A DNA stretch of 20,439 bases from IMG/VR virus record IMGVR_UViG_3300030056_000118, positions 1 through 20,439 of that record; one strand, written 5' to 3'. The notes under the pieces are model-generated. The model was not told where the DNA came from and made no database searches. It saw only the letters and a list, made by a program, of their open reading frames with translations. Numbering within the stretch: position 1 is the first letter of the stretch; each line of letters begins with the position of its first letter. Both the position numbers and the translations under genes were made by a program. Below, piece after piece: positions 1-6,776 of the stretch. This stretch comes from a virus.

Positions 1-438
1 CTGCGCCTGGAACTGCGTGGCCGCTTTCACGGTGATGTAGCGACGCGCCGACTCGGGCAGCGTCTCGAAGTCGAACATCCAGACCACCTCAGCGACCGGG
101 CCGTTGTCGGCGTCGAACACGTAGGTGCTGTCGTCTGCGTTGTATAGCTTGCCGCCGCGCGGGACGATACGGCGTGACTCTGCCGTCGATGGGCGCAGCG
201 AGATGACGTTCTGTGGTAACACAACCTGACCGTCAGAGGCCGGGGTGAAGTAGTAGTCGTAGTCGCGGTTGAAGTACCAGCCGCGTGACTGAATCTCTCG
301 TGCCTTCGTGCGCAGCGTGTCGCGCGCAATCGAGGCATCGGTGAAGCCCATGTTGTCGAGCGTGTTGACGGGAGTCTCGCCCACTGCCTTCAGCAGTTGG
401 TTGACAGCCTCAAGCTCCGTGGTTGCAGTGAGTTGCAT
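1..438 (-). CDS. Tail tubular protein A (T7 gp11-like), partial
   Basis: This is the first 146 residues of the head-to-tail adaptor of T7-like phages, which joins the portal vertex to the tail tube and nozzle. The opening residues (LEAVNQLLKAVGETPVNTLD, residues 9-28) are the hallmark start of this family, followed by the usual Trp/Tyr/Phe-rich stretch (RGWYFNRDYDYYF). The ATG at 438 follows the terminator downstream of the capsid gene, so expression probably depends on read-through or on another promoter. The gene runs off the left edge. T7 gp11 is about 196 residues, so roughly 50 residues are missing here. Confidence 0.9.
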   Translation of the reverse strand, partial: MQLTATTELEAVNQLLKAVGETPVNTLDNMGFTDASIARDTLRTKAREIQSRGWYFNRDYDYYFTPASDGQVVLPQNVISLRPSTAESRRIVPRGGKLYNADDSTYVFDADNGPVAEVVWMFDFETLPESARRYITVKAATQFQAQ

Positions 439-450
439 AAGTCTCCAGGC

Positions 451-489
451 AAAAAAAACCCGCCACGCCGGTTAAGGTCGTGACGGGTT
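451..489 (-). terminator. Rho-independent terminator after the capsid gene (T-phi position)
   Basis: On the minus strand a stem AACCCGTCACG / CGTGGCGGGTT (one mismatch) with an 11-base loop is followed directly by eight T residues. It begins 13 bases after the capsid stop codon and ends before the tail tubular A gene. This is the place of the T-phi terminator after gene 10 in T7, which reduces but does not abolish transcription into the tail genes. Confidence 0.88.
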
Positions 490-501
490 GAGGGGTGACG
501 C

Positions 502-1449
502 TTACGCGCCGATGGCAATTTCCGCAGCGCCGGCAGCACGCAGAGGGCCGTGGCCCAGGGCGAACTTGCTCAGCATCAGGGTGCCCTGACGACGTGCGTC
601 ATAGGTGTCTTCCAGTGCCAAGTCCAGCAGCTTCAGCGTGCCGACCGCGCTCTTGTGGAACACAGAAGCAACCGACTTGCTGTAGTCCGCACGACGGCTG
701 GCAACGACCTTCGCGTTCGCGGTGTCGTCTGCGTTCGGGAAGAAGTTGGTCTTCAGCAACGGGATGCGGGCGATGGACTGGATGACAGCCTGCGAGAGAC
801 TTGCGCCTTCCGTCGGGTTGAAGTCACGATCCACCAGGTCTTTCACCTGGGTCAGCAAGTACCACATGGCGGGCTTCAGCACGGCAACAACGTCCTCATC
901 GGGAACGTTCTTCTCGTCGAAGTTCTGACGAATCTGACGGATCGCCGCAGCGACCAGCGATGCGTCGGTGCCCATCGTCGCAGCCTTGACGATCAGGCCA
1001 CCCGGCTGACCATCCACCGGGCCTTCGGTCTGGCGAGCTGCCAGGATTGCGCAACGGATTTCGTTGAGCTGGCGCTGCTTTGCCAGTTCGAGACCCTGCT
1101 GCTTCGTGTACTCGCTACGCACATCGTAGTGGTTCATCGCCTCGTCGATGTTCGGAATGAACACATGCGAGATCAGCATGGGATCGAGGTTCAGGATCAC
1201 TTCGTTGTGCTGGACATTCAGGCCCGTGATCTCGGTGCCCGGTACGTGGTACTCGGAGCCGATGGTGCCGATGGCCGGGAACGAGGCCGACTTGCCGTGC
1301 GAGATGTTGCGCTCGGTGACCTTGCCCGCCAGCTTGTACTCCTCAACGAACGAGGCCAGAACTTCACCCGCGTACTGCTTGAGGAACAGCGCCTTGTCAT
1401 CACCAGTGTTCTGGACTTGACCAAGACGATTCGGTACAGCGTTTGCCAT
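502..1449 (-). CDS. Major capsid protein (T7 gp10-like)
   Basis: The 315-residue product is the major head shell protein of T7-like podophages, with the HK97-type fold. Family features are visible in order: an N-terminal segment with FLKQYAGEVLASF, the pair GKSASFPAIG (a strongly conserved capsid motif near residues 52-61), the NLDPMLISHVFIPNIDEA region, and a C-terminal half with KTNFFPNADD and SVASVFHKSAVGTLKLLDL. The size is close to T7 gp10A (345). The ATG at 1449 is preceded by AAGGAA at about 12 bases. It lies between the scaffold gene and a strong terminator, as in T7. I saw no evidence for a frameshifted minor form. Confidence 0.96.
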   Translation of the reverse strand: MANAVPNRLGQVQNTGDDKALFLKQYAGEVLASFVEEYKLAGKVTERNISHGKSASFPAIGTIGSEYHVPGTEITGLNVQHNEVILNLDPMLISHVFIPNIDEAMNHYDVRSEYTKQQGLELAKQRQLNEIRCAILAARQTEGPVDGQPGGLIVKAATMGTDASLVAAAIRQIRQNFDEKNVPDEDVVAVLKPAMWYLLTQVKDLVDRDFNPTEGASLSQAVIQSIARIPLLKTNFFPNADDTANAKVVASRRADYSKSVASVFHKSAVGTLKLLDLALEDTYDARRQGTLMLSKFALGHGPLRAAGAAEIAIGA

Positions 1450-1506
1450 TTTGTTCTTGTGATTTCCTTACGTGAGAGAAGTTGAATACCCCGCTATTTG
1501 CGCTTG

Positions 1507-1544
1507 ACCCCGCCTATTTCATCGGGGGCAGAGGCGTGCGGGGT
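1507..1544 (-). other. Inverted repeat between scaffold and capsid genes
   Basis: The 100-base gap between scaffold and capsid holds an inverted repeat ACCCCGC / GCGGGGT (1507-1513 with 1538-1544). An alternative pairing of the left arm is possible with CGGGG at 1523-1527. There is no T-run, so it is not a simple terminator. It could be an RNA-processing or stability element ahead of the highly expressed capsid message. The phage promoter consensus found elsewhere is not present here. Confidence 0.35.
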
Positions 1545-1550
1545 TGTGGT

Positions 1551-2309
1551 TTAGAACTCGGAGAGGCGCAGCCGCTCCGCGACTTCGGCACGGAATGCCG
1601 GGTCGTTCTTGTACTGAGGCGAGCGCATCGCTGCGGTCACTTCGATCTGCGACTTGAACGGCGCAGCACCCGTGGGGGACTTCTTGCCATTCAGCAGGGA
1701 ACCCGGAGGGGCACCGCGCTTCGCAGCGTGACGTGCAGCGAGGGCCTCGACGGCCATCTTTGCTCGTGCGGGATTGCCGGACGTGACGGCGGAGTTGAAC
1801 TCGATCTTCTCGGCTTCGGCGAGGTTGCCCTTCGCCCACTCGATCAGACCAAGGTACGCTTCGTTGCCACCAGCGGTGCCATAGACAGCCGCATCGTATG
1901 CATCGACTTCCGCCTGCTTGCCACGGATGTAGGTGTCCACCTCGGCCTTCGGGATGCCAGCCTTTTCCAGCGAGGCATAGGTCTCGTCAGACAGCTTGCC
2001 CTTCTCGGCGTACTCGGTGTTGAGGCCAGCCCAATCCAGGCCGGCATTCTCGACAACCTTCTGAGCACCTTCGTCGCCCGCTGGAATCTCCAGGGCCGGC
2101 TTGGTTTCCGCAGCGGCAGCGGCAGCTTCTTCAGCCGTTGGCGTCGTCGTTTGCTTGGCAGTCAGTTCGGCGTGAGCGGCGACCAGCTCCTCGACGGTCT
2201 TGAAGCCACCATAGGTGACCTCGGTTGCAGCAGCGGCTTCCGTAGTGGCAGCAGCGGCAGCGGCCGAAGCCTCGGTGGTGTTCATTGTGATCTCGGACTT
2301 TTCGGTCAT
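1551..2309 (-). CDS. Capsid assembly scaffold protein (T7 gp9-like)
   Basis: A 252-residue, Ala/Glu-rich, probably helical protein. It sits between portal and capsid genes, the invariant position of the scaffold that templates procapsid assembly in T7-like phages. The N-terminal third is low-complexity (runs of Ala, Thr and Glu). It is followed by YGGFKTVEELVAAHAELTAK and a more conserved C-terminal half with GNEAYLGLIEWAKGNLAEAE. The ATG at 2309 has only a weak ribosome site. An ATG nine codons in (2285) has GAG nine bases ahead and is an alternative start. T7 gp9 has 307 residues, so this version is shorter. Confidence 0.88.
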   Translation of the reverse strand: MTEKSEITMNTTEASAAAAAATTEAAAATEVTYGGFKTVEELVAAHAELTAKQTTTPTAEEAAAAAAETKPALEIPAGDEGAQKVVENAGLDWAGLNTEYAEKGKLSDETYASLEKAGIPKAEVDTYIRGKQAEVDAYDAAVYGTAGGNEAYLGLIEWAKGNLAEAEKIEFNSAVTSGNPARAKMAVEALAARHAAKRGAPPGSLLNGKKSPTGAAPFKSQIEVTAAMRSPQYKNDPAFRAEVAERLRLSEF

Positions 2310-2314
2310 AAGGC

Positions 2315-2485
2315 TCAGTGGTTGAAGTTGTAGATGGTGAGACCGTTGACGACGGACTTGTACTTCTCCAGTGGATCGGCCTCGGCCTTCACTGTGTCCT
2401 TCGGGGTCTTCACGGGAGTCGGGGTGACCGGCTTGGTCTTTGCCGGATCAGCCGGCGTGTCGGTCACTGGATTACTGTTGGCCAC
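2315..2485 (-). CDS. Small GTG-started protein between portal and scaffold (56 aa)
   Basis: I do not recognise a family. The frame opens at a GTG (2485) preceded by AGGAG at six bases and overlaps the last 14 bases of the portal gene. It ends five bases before the scaffold start. The product is Pro/Thr/Lys-rich for the first 35 residues and ends with EKYKSVVNGLTIYNFNH. The ideal ribosome site, snug fit between two structural genes and absence of any other coding frame here support it. T7 has no gene at this point. It may be a minor virion or assembly protein, but that is only from position. Confidence 0.68.
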   Translation of the reverse strand: MANSNPVTDTPADPAKTKPVTPTPVKTPKDTVKAEADPLEKYKSVVNGLTIYNFNH

Positions 2486-4043
2486 TCATATCTCCTGGTG
2501 GTGCCATGGCGGCACCTGCGATGGTTGGGGCTGCACGAATGGCGGCCTGGTGCATGGTGTCGGTCTGCTGTTCCTGTTGGAGCTGCTCATCAGTCTTGAT
2601 GAGGCCCTTCATGGTCAGATCGGATGCAGCGCCCATACGGGCCATCAGCTCGCCGGGATTCACACGCTGTGAGAACACTTGCGGTGTGAGTACCTGCTGC
2701 GCTGCTTGTGCCCATTCCATGAGCTTCTGCATGTCCTGCCCACGCCCGAGTGCGGCGACGCCGACAACGATGCGGGGCTTGATGAGACCTGGGGGCAGAT
2801 CGGGGAGTCGATGGGCGCGTGTGAGGCGATCCATGATCCGGCGAACCAGCGGGAGCAAAAGGTCTTCCGCGAGGATCGAATAGATGCCGCCGAGGGTGTC
2901 TTCCAGCTCTTGGGCCAGGTAGCGGATTTCCTCAGCAGTGACTCGCTCGCCGCTGCGCTGAATCGAGGTGCGAACGCCGAACGCCATCTCCAATCGGGTA
3001 ATCAGCTTGTCGATGTGCTGACCCACGAAGTTGAAGTCGCCGAACTTCTCCTGCGAAACAGCCTTGAGCTGCTCGGCCTTGAAGCGCAACACGTCACCTG
3101 ACTCGGCCTGCGTGATTGCAGTTGGTCGGATCGTGGCGTTCTCATCCAGTGCCCACAGAACCTTGGCGGCTGCTGCGGCACCCTTGAGGATGGCCTTGCT
3201 CAGCTTCTCCAGTGCATCGAAGTCGCCGTAGTAGTCGTAGATCAGGCCGGCGCCGTAGTCCTCGCCGTCTTCCTCGGGAATCCGCAGGGGAATCCAAGGA
3301 CACGCGTCGATGGGATAGGAACCCTGGGAGCCTGGAACGATGGTGCTGTTCACTTCCTGGTACACCTGCCACAGTCCACCCTCGCGGTAGATGCGGGTAT
3401 ACAGCTCCACATCCTGCTCAGGGCCAGCGTCCTTCGTAGCACCTTGTTTCTTGTCGAGACCCAAGATGGACTTTAGGTCTGTCCCGAGAGTCGAAGGTGC
3501 GACGCTATCGAGCGTGACCATCTCCAGCACGGAACCCATGCCGTCGCGGTCAACCACGTAGCGGGACAGCGGATACATCTTGGCGTTGCCGTCGTCGGGC
3601 ACGTACATCAGCACGTTGCCGGTTGCCACGAGGTGCTTCAGGCCGAGGCCCAAGCGTCCACGCATGCCGGACGTTTCGATGTCGTTGATGACGGTGCGCT
3701 CGATCTCGGCGAGGCCCATCTCCAGTTCACCCTGCTGGATGCCGGCCTGCTCTGCGAGCGTGTTGGCGTCCATACCATCGGGTGACAGCTTGAAGAAGTT
3801 GGCGTTTGCGGGGAACAGCGCCAGCAGCAGGCGGGCGGACAGCGAATTGACGCAGCGCGCTCCGGTGCCTTGGTACGGGGTGGTGCGGGAAGAGCTCGAC
3901 TTGCCCTTCGAGACTTCCTTGTAAAGCGTCGGCAGTGTGAGAGTTGCGCATTGCTTCGCGCGGGACTCGGCGGCGTTACGGTCAGACTTGAGCTGGTTGT
4001 AACGGCCTTCTGCTGAGACGGTCTGCGGGGCGGACGTGCTCAA
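2472..4043 (-). CDS. Portal / head-tail connector protein (T7 gp8-like)
   Basis: The 523-residue protein forms the dodecameric portal vertex through which DNA enters and leaves the capsid. It has the podophage connector pattern: an N-terminal GRYNQLKSDRNAAESRAKQCA region, GARCVNSLSARLLLALFPANANFFKL (residues about 60-85), VATGNVLMYV, and the C-terminal GVRTSIQRSGERVTAEEIRYLAQELEDTLGGIYS block. The length is near T7 gp8 (536). The likely start is a TTG at 4043 that overlaps the upstream stop codon as TTGA, implying translational coupling. It is followed by the scaffold gene. Confidence 0.95.
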   Translation of the reverse strand: MSTSAPQTVSAEGRYNQLKSDRNAAESRAKQCATLTLPTLYKEVSKGKSSSSRTTPYQGTGARCVNSLSARLLLALFPANANFFKLSPDGMDANTLAEQAGIQQGELEMGLAEIERTVINDIETSGMRGRLGLGLKHLVATGNVLMYVPDDGNAKMYPLSRYVVDRDGMGSVLEMVTLDSVAPSTLGTDLKSILGLDKKQGATKDAGPEQDVELYTRIYREGGLWQVYQEVNSTIVPGSQGSYPIDACPWIPLRIPEEDGEDYGAGLIYDYYGDFDALEKLSKAILKGAAAAAKVLWALDENATIRPTAITQAESGDVLRFKAEQLKAVSQEKFGDFNFVGQHIDKLITRLEMAFGVRTSIQRSGERVTAEEIRYLAQELEDTLGGIYSILAEDLLLPLVRRIMDRLTRAHRLPDLPPGLIKPRIVVGVAALGRGQDMQKLMEWAQAAQQVLTPQVFSQRVNPGELMARMGAASDLTMKGLIKTDEQLQQEQQTDTMHQAAIRAAPTIAGAAMAPPGDMSGQQ

Positions 4044-4225
4044 GTGGGGATGACGAGACTGCTTCCGTAAGCGGAGGTGGTGGAGTTATTCAGGTCGATC
4101 CGCAGTTGCTTGCGGCCCTGACTTGCGCTCTCCTGGGAACCGTTCATGCCGTCGCGCGCGGTGAGCATCACGGCGGGCTTATCTGCTTCGGTCGGCTTGG
4201 GCGCTTGGGGGGAACTACTGCACAT
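4040..4225 (-). CDS. Small virion-type protein before the portal (T7 gp6.7/7.3-like position)
   Basis: A 61-residue protein directly upstream of the portal gene, where T7 carries 6.7 and 7.3, small proteins of the virion and tail assembly. The C-terminal half (GRKQLRIDL, then STTSAYGSSLVIPT) resembles the basic, Ser/Gly-rich ending seen in such proteins, while the first half is disordered-looking. The ATG at 4225 has GAGGA at a good distance inside the preceding gene. The assignment rests on position plus a weak C-terminal resemblance. It is the second gene after the structural promoter. Confidence 0.6.
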   Translation of the reverse strand: MCSSSPQAPKPTEADKPAVMLTARDGMNGSQESASQGRKQLRIDLNNSTTSAYGSSLVIPT

Positions 4226-4400
4226 ACTGATCCTCTTGTTCGCGCTGCCGCTTGAGCTTCAGCGAGAGAACCAGGCGGCGTTCGCCTGAGCGCATGAGGA
4301 ACTCATCGCGATCCAGCTTCGAGTCATAGATGACCTCGGGGTATCGCGCGTCCAGCTCGTCGATCAGGTCGTAGGCGTGCAGGGGAATGGTGTCGGACAT
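4215..4400 (-). CDS. Small conserved podophage protein, first gene of the structural operon
   Basis: A 61-residue acidic/basic soluble protein with the pattern DLIDELDARYPEV, then DRDEFLMRSGERRLVLSLKLK. Small proteins with this kind of ELD..YPE ... R....GERR.V..L layout commonly precede the portal gene in podophages, but I know of no established function. The ATG at 4400 is the first start after the phage promoter near 4475. Its ribosome site lies at the foot of the large hairpin at 4404-4450, so RNA processing could affect its translation. Confidence 0.7.
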   Translation of the reverse strand: MSDTIPLHAYDLIDELDARYPEVIYDSKLDRDEFLMRSGERRLVLSLKLKRQREQEDQYVQ

Positions 4401-4403
4401 AGG

Positions 4404-4450
4404 GGGTTCCGTGGGTGTATGAATGAGTCTTCAGGAACCCACCGGAACCC
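4404..4450 (-). promoter_or_regulatory. Long 5'-leader hairpin with TGAGTC-type loop (RNase III-site-like)
   Basis: In the structural-operon leader, GGGTTCC plus GTGGGT (4404-4416) pairs with ACCCAC, a bulged C and GGAACCC (4437-4450), giving 13 base pairs. Inside is a second stem TGAA/TTCA (4420-4423 with 4430-4433). The apical segment AATGAGTCTTCAGG (4422-4435, + strand) recurs with one change at 18841-18854 in the early leader hairpin. Long leader hairpins just after phage promoters are typical RNase III processing sites in T7. That function is inferred. Confidence 0.7.
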
Positions 4451-4465
4451 TTGATGGGAAACGGT

Positions 4466-4494
4466 TGTTTCCTCCTATGTTGGTTGTTTTACCC
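4466..4494 (-). promoter_or_regulatory. Phage RNA polymerase promoter for the structural operon
   Basis: Read on the minus strand the site contains GTAAAACAACCAACATAGG, very close to the sites at 18871-18898 and 15785-15814 and alignable with the T7 promoter (ending ATAGG, with AAC and CA matches upstream). By analogy the transcript starts at the G at 4475. It lies 75 bases before the first structural gene. Its placement matches a late T7 promoter ahead of the head genes. Confidence 0.82.
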
Positions 4495-4516
4495 ACCCCC
4501 TTACTTGGAGGATACT
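4488..4516 (+). promoter_or_regulatory. Possible sigma70 promoter for the + strand membrane gene
   Basis: TTTACC (4488-4493), a 17-base spacer and GATACT (4511-4516) match the host consensus at four of six positions each. The start point would fall near 4523, just before a strong ribosome site. An overlapping alternative is TTGATG (4451) with TATGTT (4476) at 19-base spacing. Either would collide with the opposite-facing phage promoter. Evidence is only sequence similarity. Confidence 0.35.
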
Positions 4517-4545
4517 CACGCTTCCAAGGGGAGGAAGGCGCCAAC

Positions 4546-4965
4546 ATGTACCTGCTCAGAGCACTCGTTCTTGCTGCCATCGGCTTGTACTGCTACCCCG
4601 GCGACATCTCCGACATTCCGTTTGCGGCTCTGACGCTGAGCAAGGCCGGGAACTACATCATTGCTTGGGGGTTTTGGGCTTACGCGGGCTACTCAGTGAT
4701 GATTTCCTTATCGAAGGATCGAATCTGGCCGTGGCGCTGGAAGACGTGGGAGTACGCTGCCGGCCTTCTTGTCCGTTTGGTAATGTGCAGCGGGTACTTG
4801 GGTCTCTTTTACTACTACCTTCAAGGCGGTCGGCTCGTTGGCTGGCTGCTGATTGTTGCCATCGTGGTTCTGGCATGCATGCTTCTGTGGGCCATGTTCA
4901 CTGAAGAGTTCGACTTCGAGCGGAAAAAAAACACCGGAGCCGGAGCCGATCCGGGCCGCACTTAG
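4546..4965 (+). CDS. Membrane protein encoded opposite to all other phage genes
   Basis: A 139-residue protein with four hydrophobic segments: residues about 1-18 (MYLLRALVLAAIGLYCY), 32-54 (GNYIIAWGFWAYAGYSVMISL), 69-93 (YAAGLLVRLVMCSGYLGLFYYYL) and 98-120 (GWLLIVAIVVLACMLLWAMF). A charged tail follows. The ATG at 4546 is preceded by GAGGAAGG at seven bases, which argues strongly for translation. A longer frame opening at 4423 would cross the leader hairpin and promoter and is unlikely. It ends in a convergent 4-bp overlap with the dNMP kinase stop. I recognise no family. Opposite orientation and membrane location fit a lysogen-expressed accessory gene such as a superinfection-exclusion factor, which is a guess. 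Confidence 0.75.
   Translation: MYLLRALVLAAIGLYCYPGDISDIPFAALTLSKAGNYIIAWGFWAYAGYSVMISLSKDRIWPWRWKTWEYAAGLLVRLVMCSGYLGLFYYYLQGGRLVGWLLIVAIVVLACMLLWAMFTEEFDFERKKNTGAGADPGRT
4924..4954 (-). terminator. Possible terminator after the replication-gene block
   Basis: On the minus strand, just after the dNMP kinase stop, CCGGA (4954-4950) can pair with TCCGG (4938-4934). TG and eight T residues (4931-4924) follow. The stem is short (5 bp, GC-rich), so strength is uncertain. It lies inside the 3' end of the convergent membrane gene and would insulate the replication block from the structural promoter downstream. Confidence 0.45.
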
Positions 4966-5522
4966 CCGCCGTCGTAACTGGCGAGGGCCAGTTCAGCCTG
5001 TTCTTCCAGGTCGCCGAGGGAGCCGTCGTTGTAAATGCACATGTCTTCCGAGGGGTTCGGGGTGACCCCCTTCTCTGACACATGCGCCGCCACTTCGGTG
5101 GCTTCGCCCCTTGACAGATGGATGATCCAGCCGCCCAGCGAGCGGATCATTTCCGCCTCGTTGTCGAACCGGACATCTGAGAACACCACAAGGCTCGGCG
5201 GGTTGGCCTGAGCACGCAGCGTCTCGATCTTCTTGGCGGCTACCTTGATCCAGAGGTTCGGGTCGATCTGATCGCGACCCCACTCGGTGCCCAGGGTTTG
5301 CATCAGGTGCCGTGGGGACTTGCCGTTGAGCCAGGGGAGCGGAAGCTCCTTGGCATCGCTGTTCGTGATCTCGTCAACGGACATGCCGATCAGGCCGGCG
5401 ATGAACTCGCGGATGGGTGAGGCGAAGGAAAGCTGGACAGCGTTTTTGTCCAGGAACTTGAAGATACCGGCGAGCGTGTCTTTGCCGCTACGTGCGCGGC
5501 CAGAGATGCCGATGATCTTCAT
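4962..5522 (-). CDS. Deoxynucleoside monophosphate kinase (T4 gp1-like P-loop kinase)
   Basis: A 186-residue P-loop kinase that would phosphorylate dNMPs released by host DNA breakdown so they can be reused for phage replication. It has the Walker A loop GRARSGKDT at residues 8-16. It also has SPRHLMQTLGTEWGRDQIDPN (about 69-89), diagnostic of the phage dNMP kinase family, and a Walker-B-like VVFSDVRFDNEA. Length is typical for podophage versions. The ATG at 5522 overlaps the exonuclease stop as ATGA, so the two nucleotide-metabolism genes are coupled. T7 itself lacks this enzyme, but many relatives carry it. Confidence 0.9.
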   Translation of the reverse strand: MKIIGISGRARSGKDTLAGIFKFLDKNAVQLSFASPIREFIAGLIGMSVDEITNSDAKELPLPWLNGKSPRHLMQTLGTEWGRDQIDPNLWIKVAAKKIETLRAQANPPSLVVFSDVRFDNEAEMIRSLGGWIIHLSRGEATEVAAHVSEKGVTPNPSEDMCIYNDGSLGDLEEQAELALASYDGG

Positions 5523-6331
5523 TGGGGTGTCCAGAGGGTGACCTCCTCGGTCTTGAAGTTGTAGTCGCCGTCACGCAGGATTCGCGCGCAACGGGCCTGG
5601 ATCAGAGCTTCCTCAGCGGTGCCCTTCTTGGTGGCGTAGGCTTCCACCACGGCTACCCACAGGGCGGCCAGGTGATCCTCAACGGACTCGCCCAACATCG
5701 CCTCGTGAACGGGCATCAGGAATTCATCGGCCCGCTTGGGGCCTATGCCGGGACAGCCCTTGTAGTTGTCCACGGTGTCACCCGTGAGCACCTGCTTCAT
5801 CCAGAACAGATTGGCTTCGTGCTCGCTGATCGTGCGGGTGCCGATGTCGGGCTTGCCGGGATTGAACAGGCGGCCGGGAATCGTCTGCATGTCCTTGTCG
5901 ATGGACACGATGATTCGCTTGCCAGGGCACAGCCGGGGTTTCGGCATGGTCGCCAGGAGACCGAGGATGTCATCGCCTTCGAGGTACTCGCGGGTGATGA
6001 TCTTCTCGGGGTACAGCTCGTGGAGGAATCCATCCACAGCAGTCCACAGGGCCGGCTTGGGTTTCGTGCGGTTGCCCTTGTACGTGGGCAGGATCGCCTT
6101 GCGGAAGTTGGTGCTGACCGAGAGAGGCAGGAGGAAGTTACGCGTACCGAACTTCTCCAGCAGCTCCTCGATATAGTCGTCCAGGTCGGCCTTCGCCTTC
6201 TCGGGGTTGACCACCTCAGCAACCACAACCTCAGCGCCGTCGTCTTCGTCTTCCCACTTGATCGTCTTCGTGTTCTTGAAGGACAGTTGGTAGCGGAGAA
6301 CGTCGGCGTCAATGAGGATCGTTAACCCCAC
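5519..6331 (-). CDS. 5'-3' exonuclease (T7 gp6-like, FEN superfamily)
   Basis: The 270-residue enzyme removes RNA primers and degrades host DNA, as T7 gene 6 exonuclease does. It shows the flap-nuclease metal motifs: LIDADVLR near the N-terminus (D8, D10), YKGNR, EGDDILG, SIDKDMQTIPG, and the helix-3-turn-helix segment TGDTVDNYKGCPGIGPKRA. The ending ARILRDGDYNFKTEEVTLW closely parallels the T7 gp6 C-terminus. The start is a GTG at 6331, overlapping the previous gene by 10 bases. T7 gp6 has 300 residues. Confidence 0.95.
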   Translation of the reverse strand: MGLTILIDADVLRYQLSFKNTKTIKWEDEDDGAEVVVAEVVNPEKAKADLDDYIEELLEKFGTRNFLLPLSVSTNFRKAILPTYKGNRTKPKPALWTAVDGFLHELYPEKIITREYLEGDDILGLLATMPKPRLCPGKRIIVSIDKDMQTIPGRLFNPGKPDIGTRTISEHEANLFWMKQVLTGDTVDNYKGCPGIGPKRADEFLMPVHEAMLGESVEDHLAALWVAVVEAYATKKGTAEEALIQARCARILRDGDYNFKTEEVTLWTPQ

Positions 6332-6546
6332 TGCTCTTGCCAGATACCCACGAAGGTGGAGTGATCCACCTGCCGAATATCGTAAGTGTGCGCGCTGACA
6401 CTGAGGTTGTGGATCGGATCGTTCGGGCCGTAGTAGCGCGCCTGCGCCGCCCGCATGTGCGCCACGCGGATGTAGCGCGCACCACGATCAGCGACGTGAC
6501 GCTGGAGATCGGCAGGGCCGCCGATCAGGGTTACTTGAATGGTCAT
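6322..6546 (-). CDS. Small protein of unknown function (74 aa)
   Basis: I do not recognise a function. The 74-residue soluble protein starts MTIQVTLIGGPADLQRHV and ends STFVGIWQEQWG. The VTLIGGPADG-like start is seen in other small phage proteins I cannot name. Its ATG at 6546 overlaps the previous stop as ATGA and its end overlaps the exonuclease start, so it is embedded in a coupled series. Confidence 0.65.
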   Translation of the reverse strand: MTIQVTLIGGPADLQRHVADRGARYIRVAHMRAAQARYYGPNDPIHNLSVSAHTYDIRQVDHSTFVGIWQEQWG

Positions 6547-6776
6547 TTTGTTTCCTCGCGGCGAGTGACCATAAGGTTGTGAACCATGCGGTCGCAGCGC
6601 ATGTCGTAGTGCTTCTGGATGGCCGGGTTGAGTTCAGCCACAACCCCGTCGATGGCCTTGTCGATTGCAGGCTTCAGCGCGGTGAGCACGTCGCCCTCAA
6701 GGCGCTTGCGCAGTTCCTGCACGAATAGGACGAGGAGCTGGCGGCTCTCCATGTCGTCGTTAATGCTCAGGCTCAT
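6543..6776 (-). CDS. Small helical protein of unknown function (77 aa)
   Basis: A 77-residue, predicted largely alpha-helical protein (RQLLVLFVQELRKRLEGDVL, then KPAIDKAIDGVVAELNPAIQ) with no membrane segment or recognised domain. The start overlaps the Rz1-like stop as ATGA and the end overlaps the next gene in the same way. Its place directly after the spanin pair could hint at lysis, but nothing in the sequence says so. Confidence 0.65.
   Translation of the reverse strand: MSLSINDDMESRQLLVLFVQELRKRLEGDVLTALKPAIDKAIDGVVAELNPAIQKHYDMRCDRMVHNLMVTRREETK

Noticed and set aside
361-400. AGTTGGTTGAC in the tail tubular A gene as a promoter
   Set aside because: Short partial match within conserved codons for VNQLLKAVGE, with no start-region match.
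4423-4545. N-terminal extension of the + strand membrane protein (start at 4423)
   Set aside because: The extra 41 codons run through the leader hairpin and the opposing phage promoter and have no ribosome site. The ATG at 4546 has an ideal one.
5522-6325. Long + strand open frame opposite the exonuclease gene
   Set aside because: It is the antisense shadow of a gene with clear FEN-type motifs. The product has no recognisable domain and no ribosome site, and GC-rich codon bias alone explains the open frame. The same holds for 550-1485, 1482-2333, 8276-9385, 9473-10567, 10769-12277 and 17199-18023.
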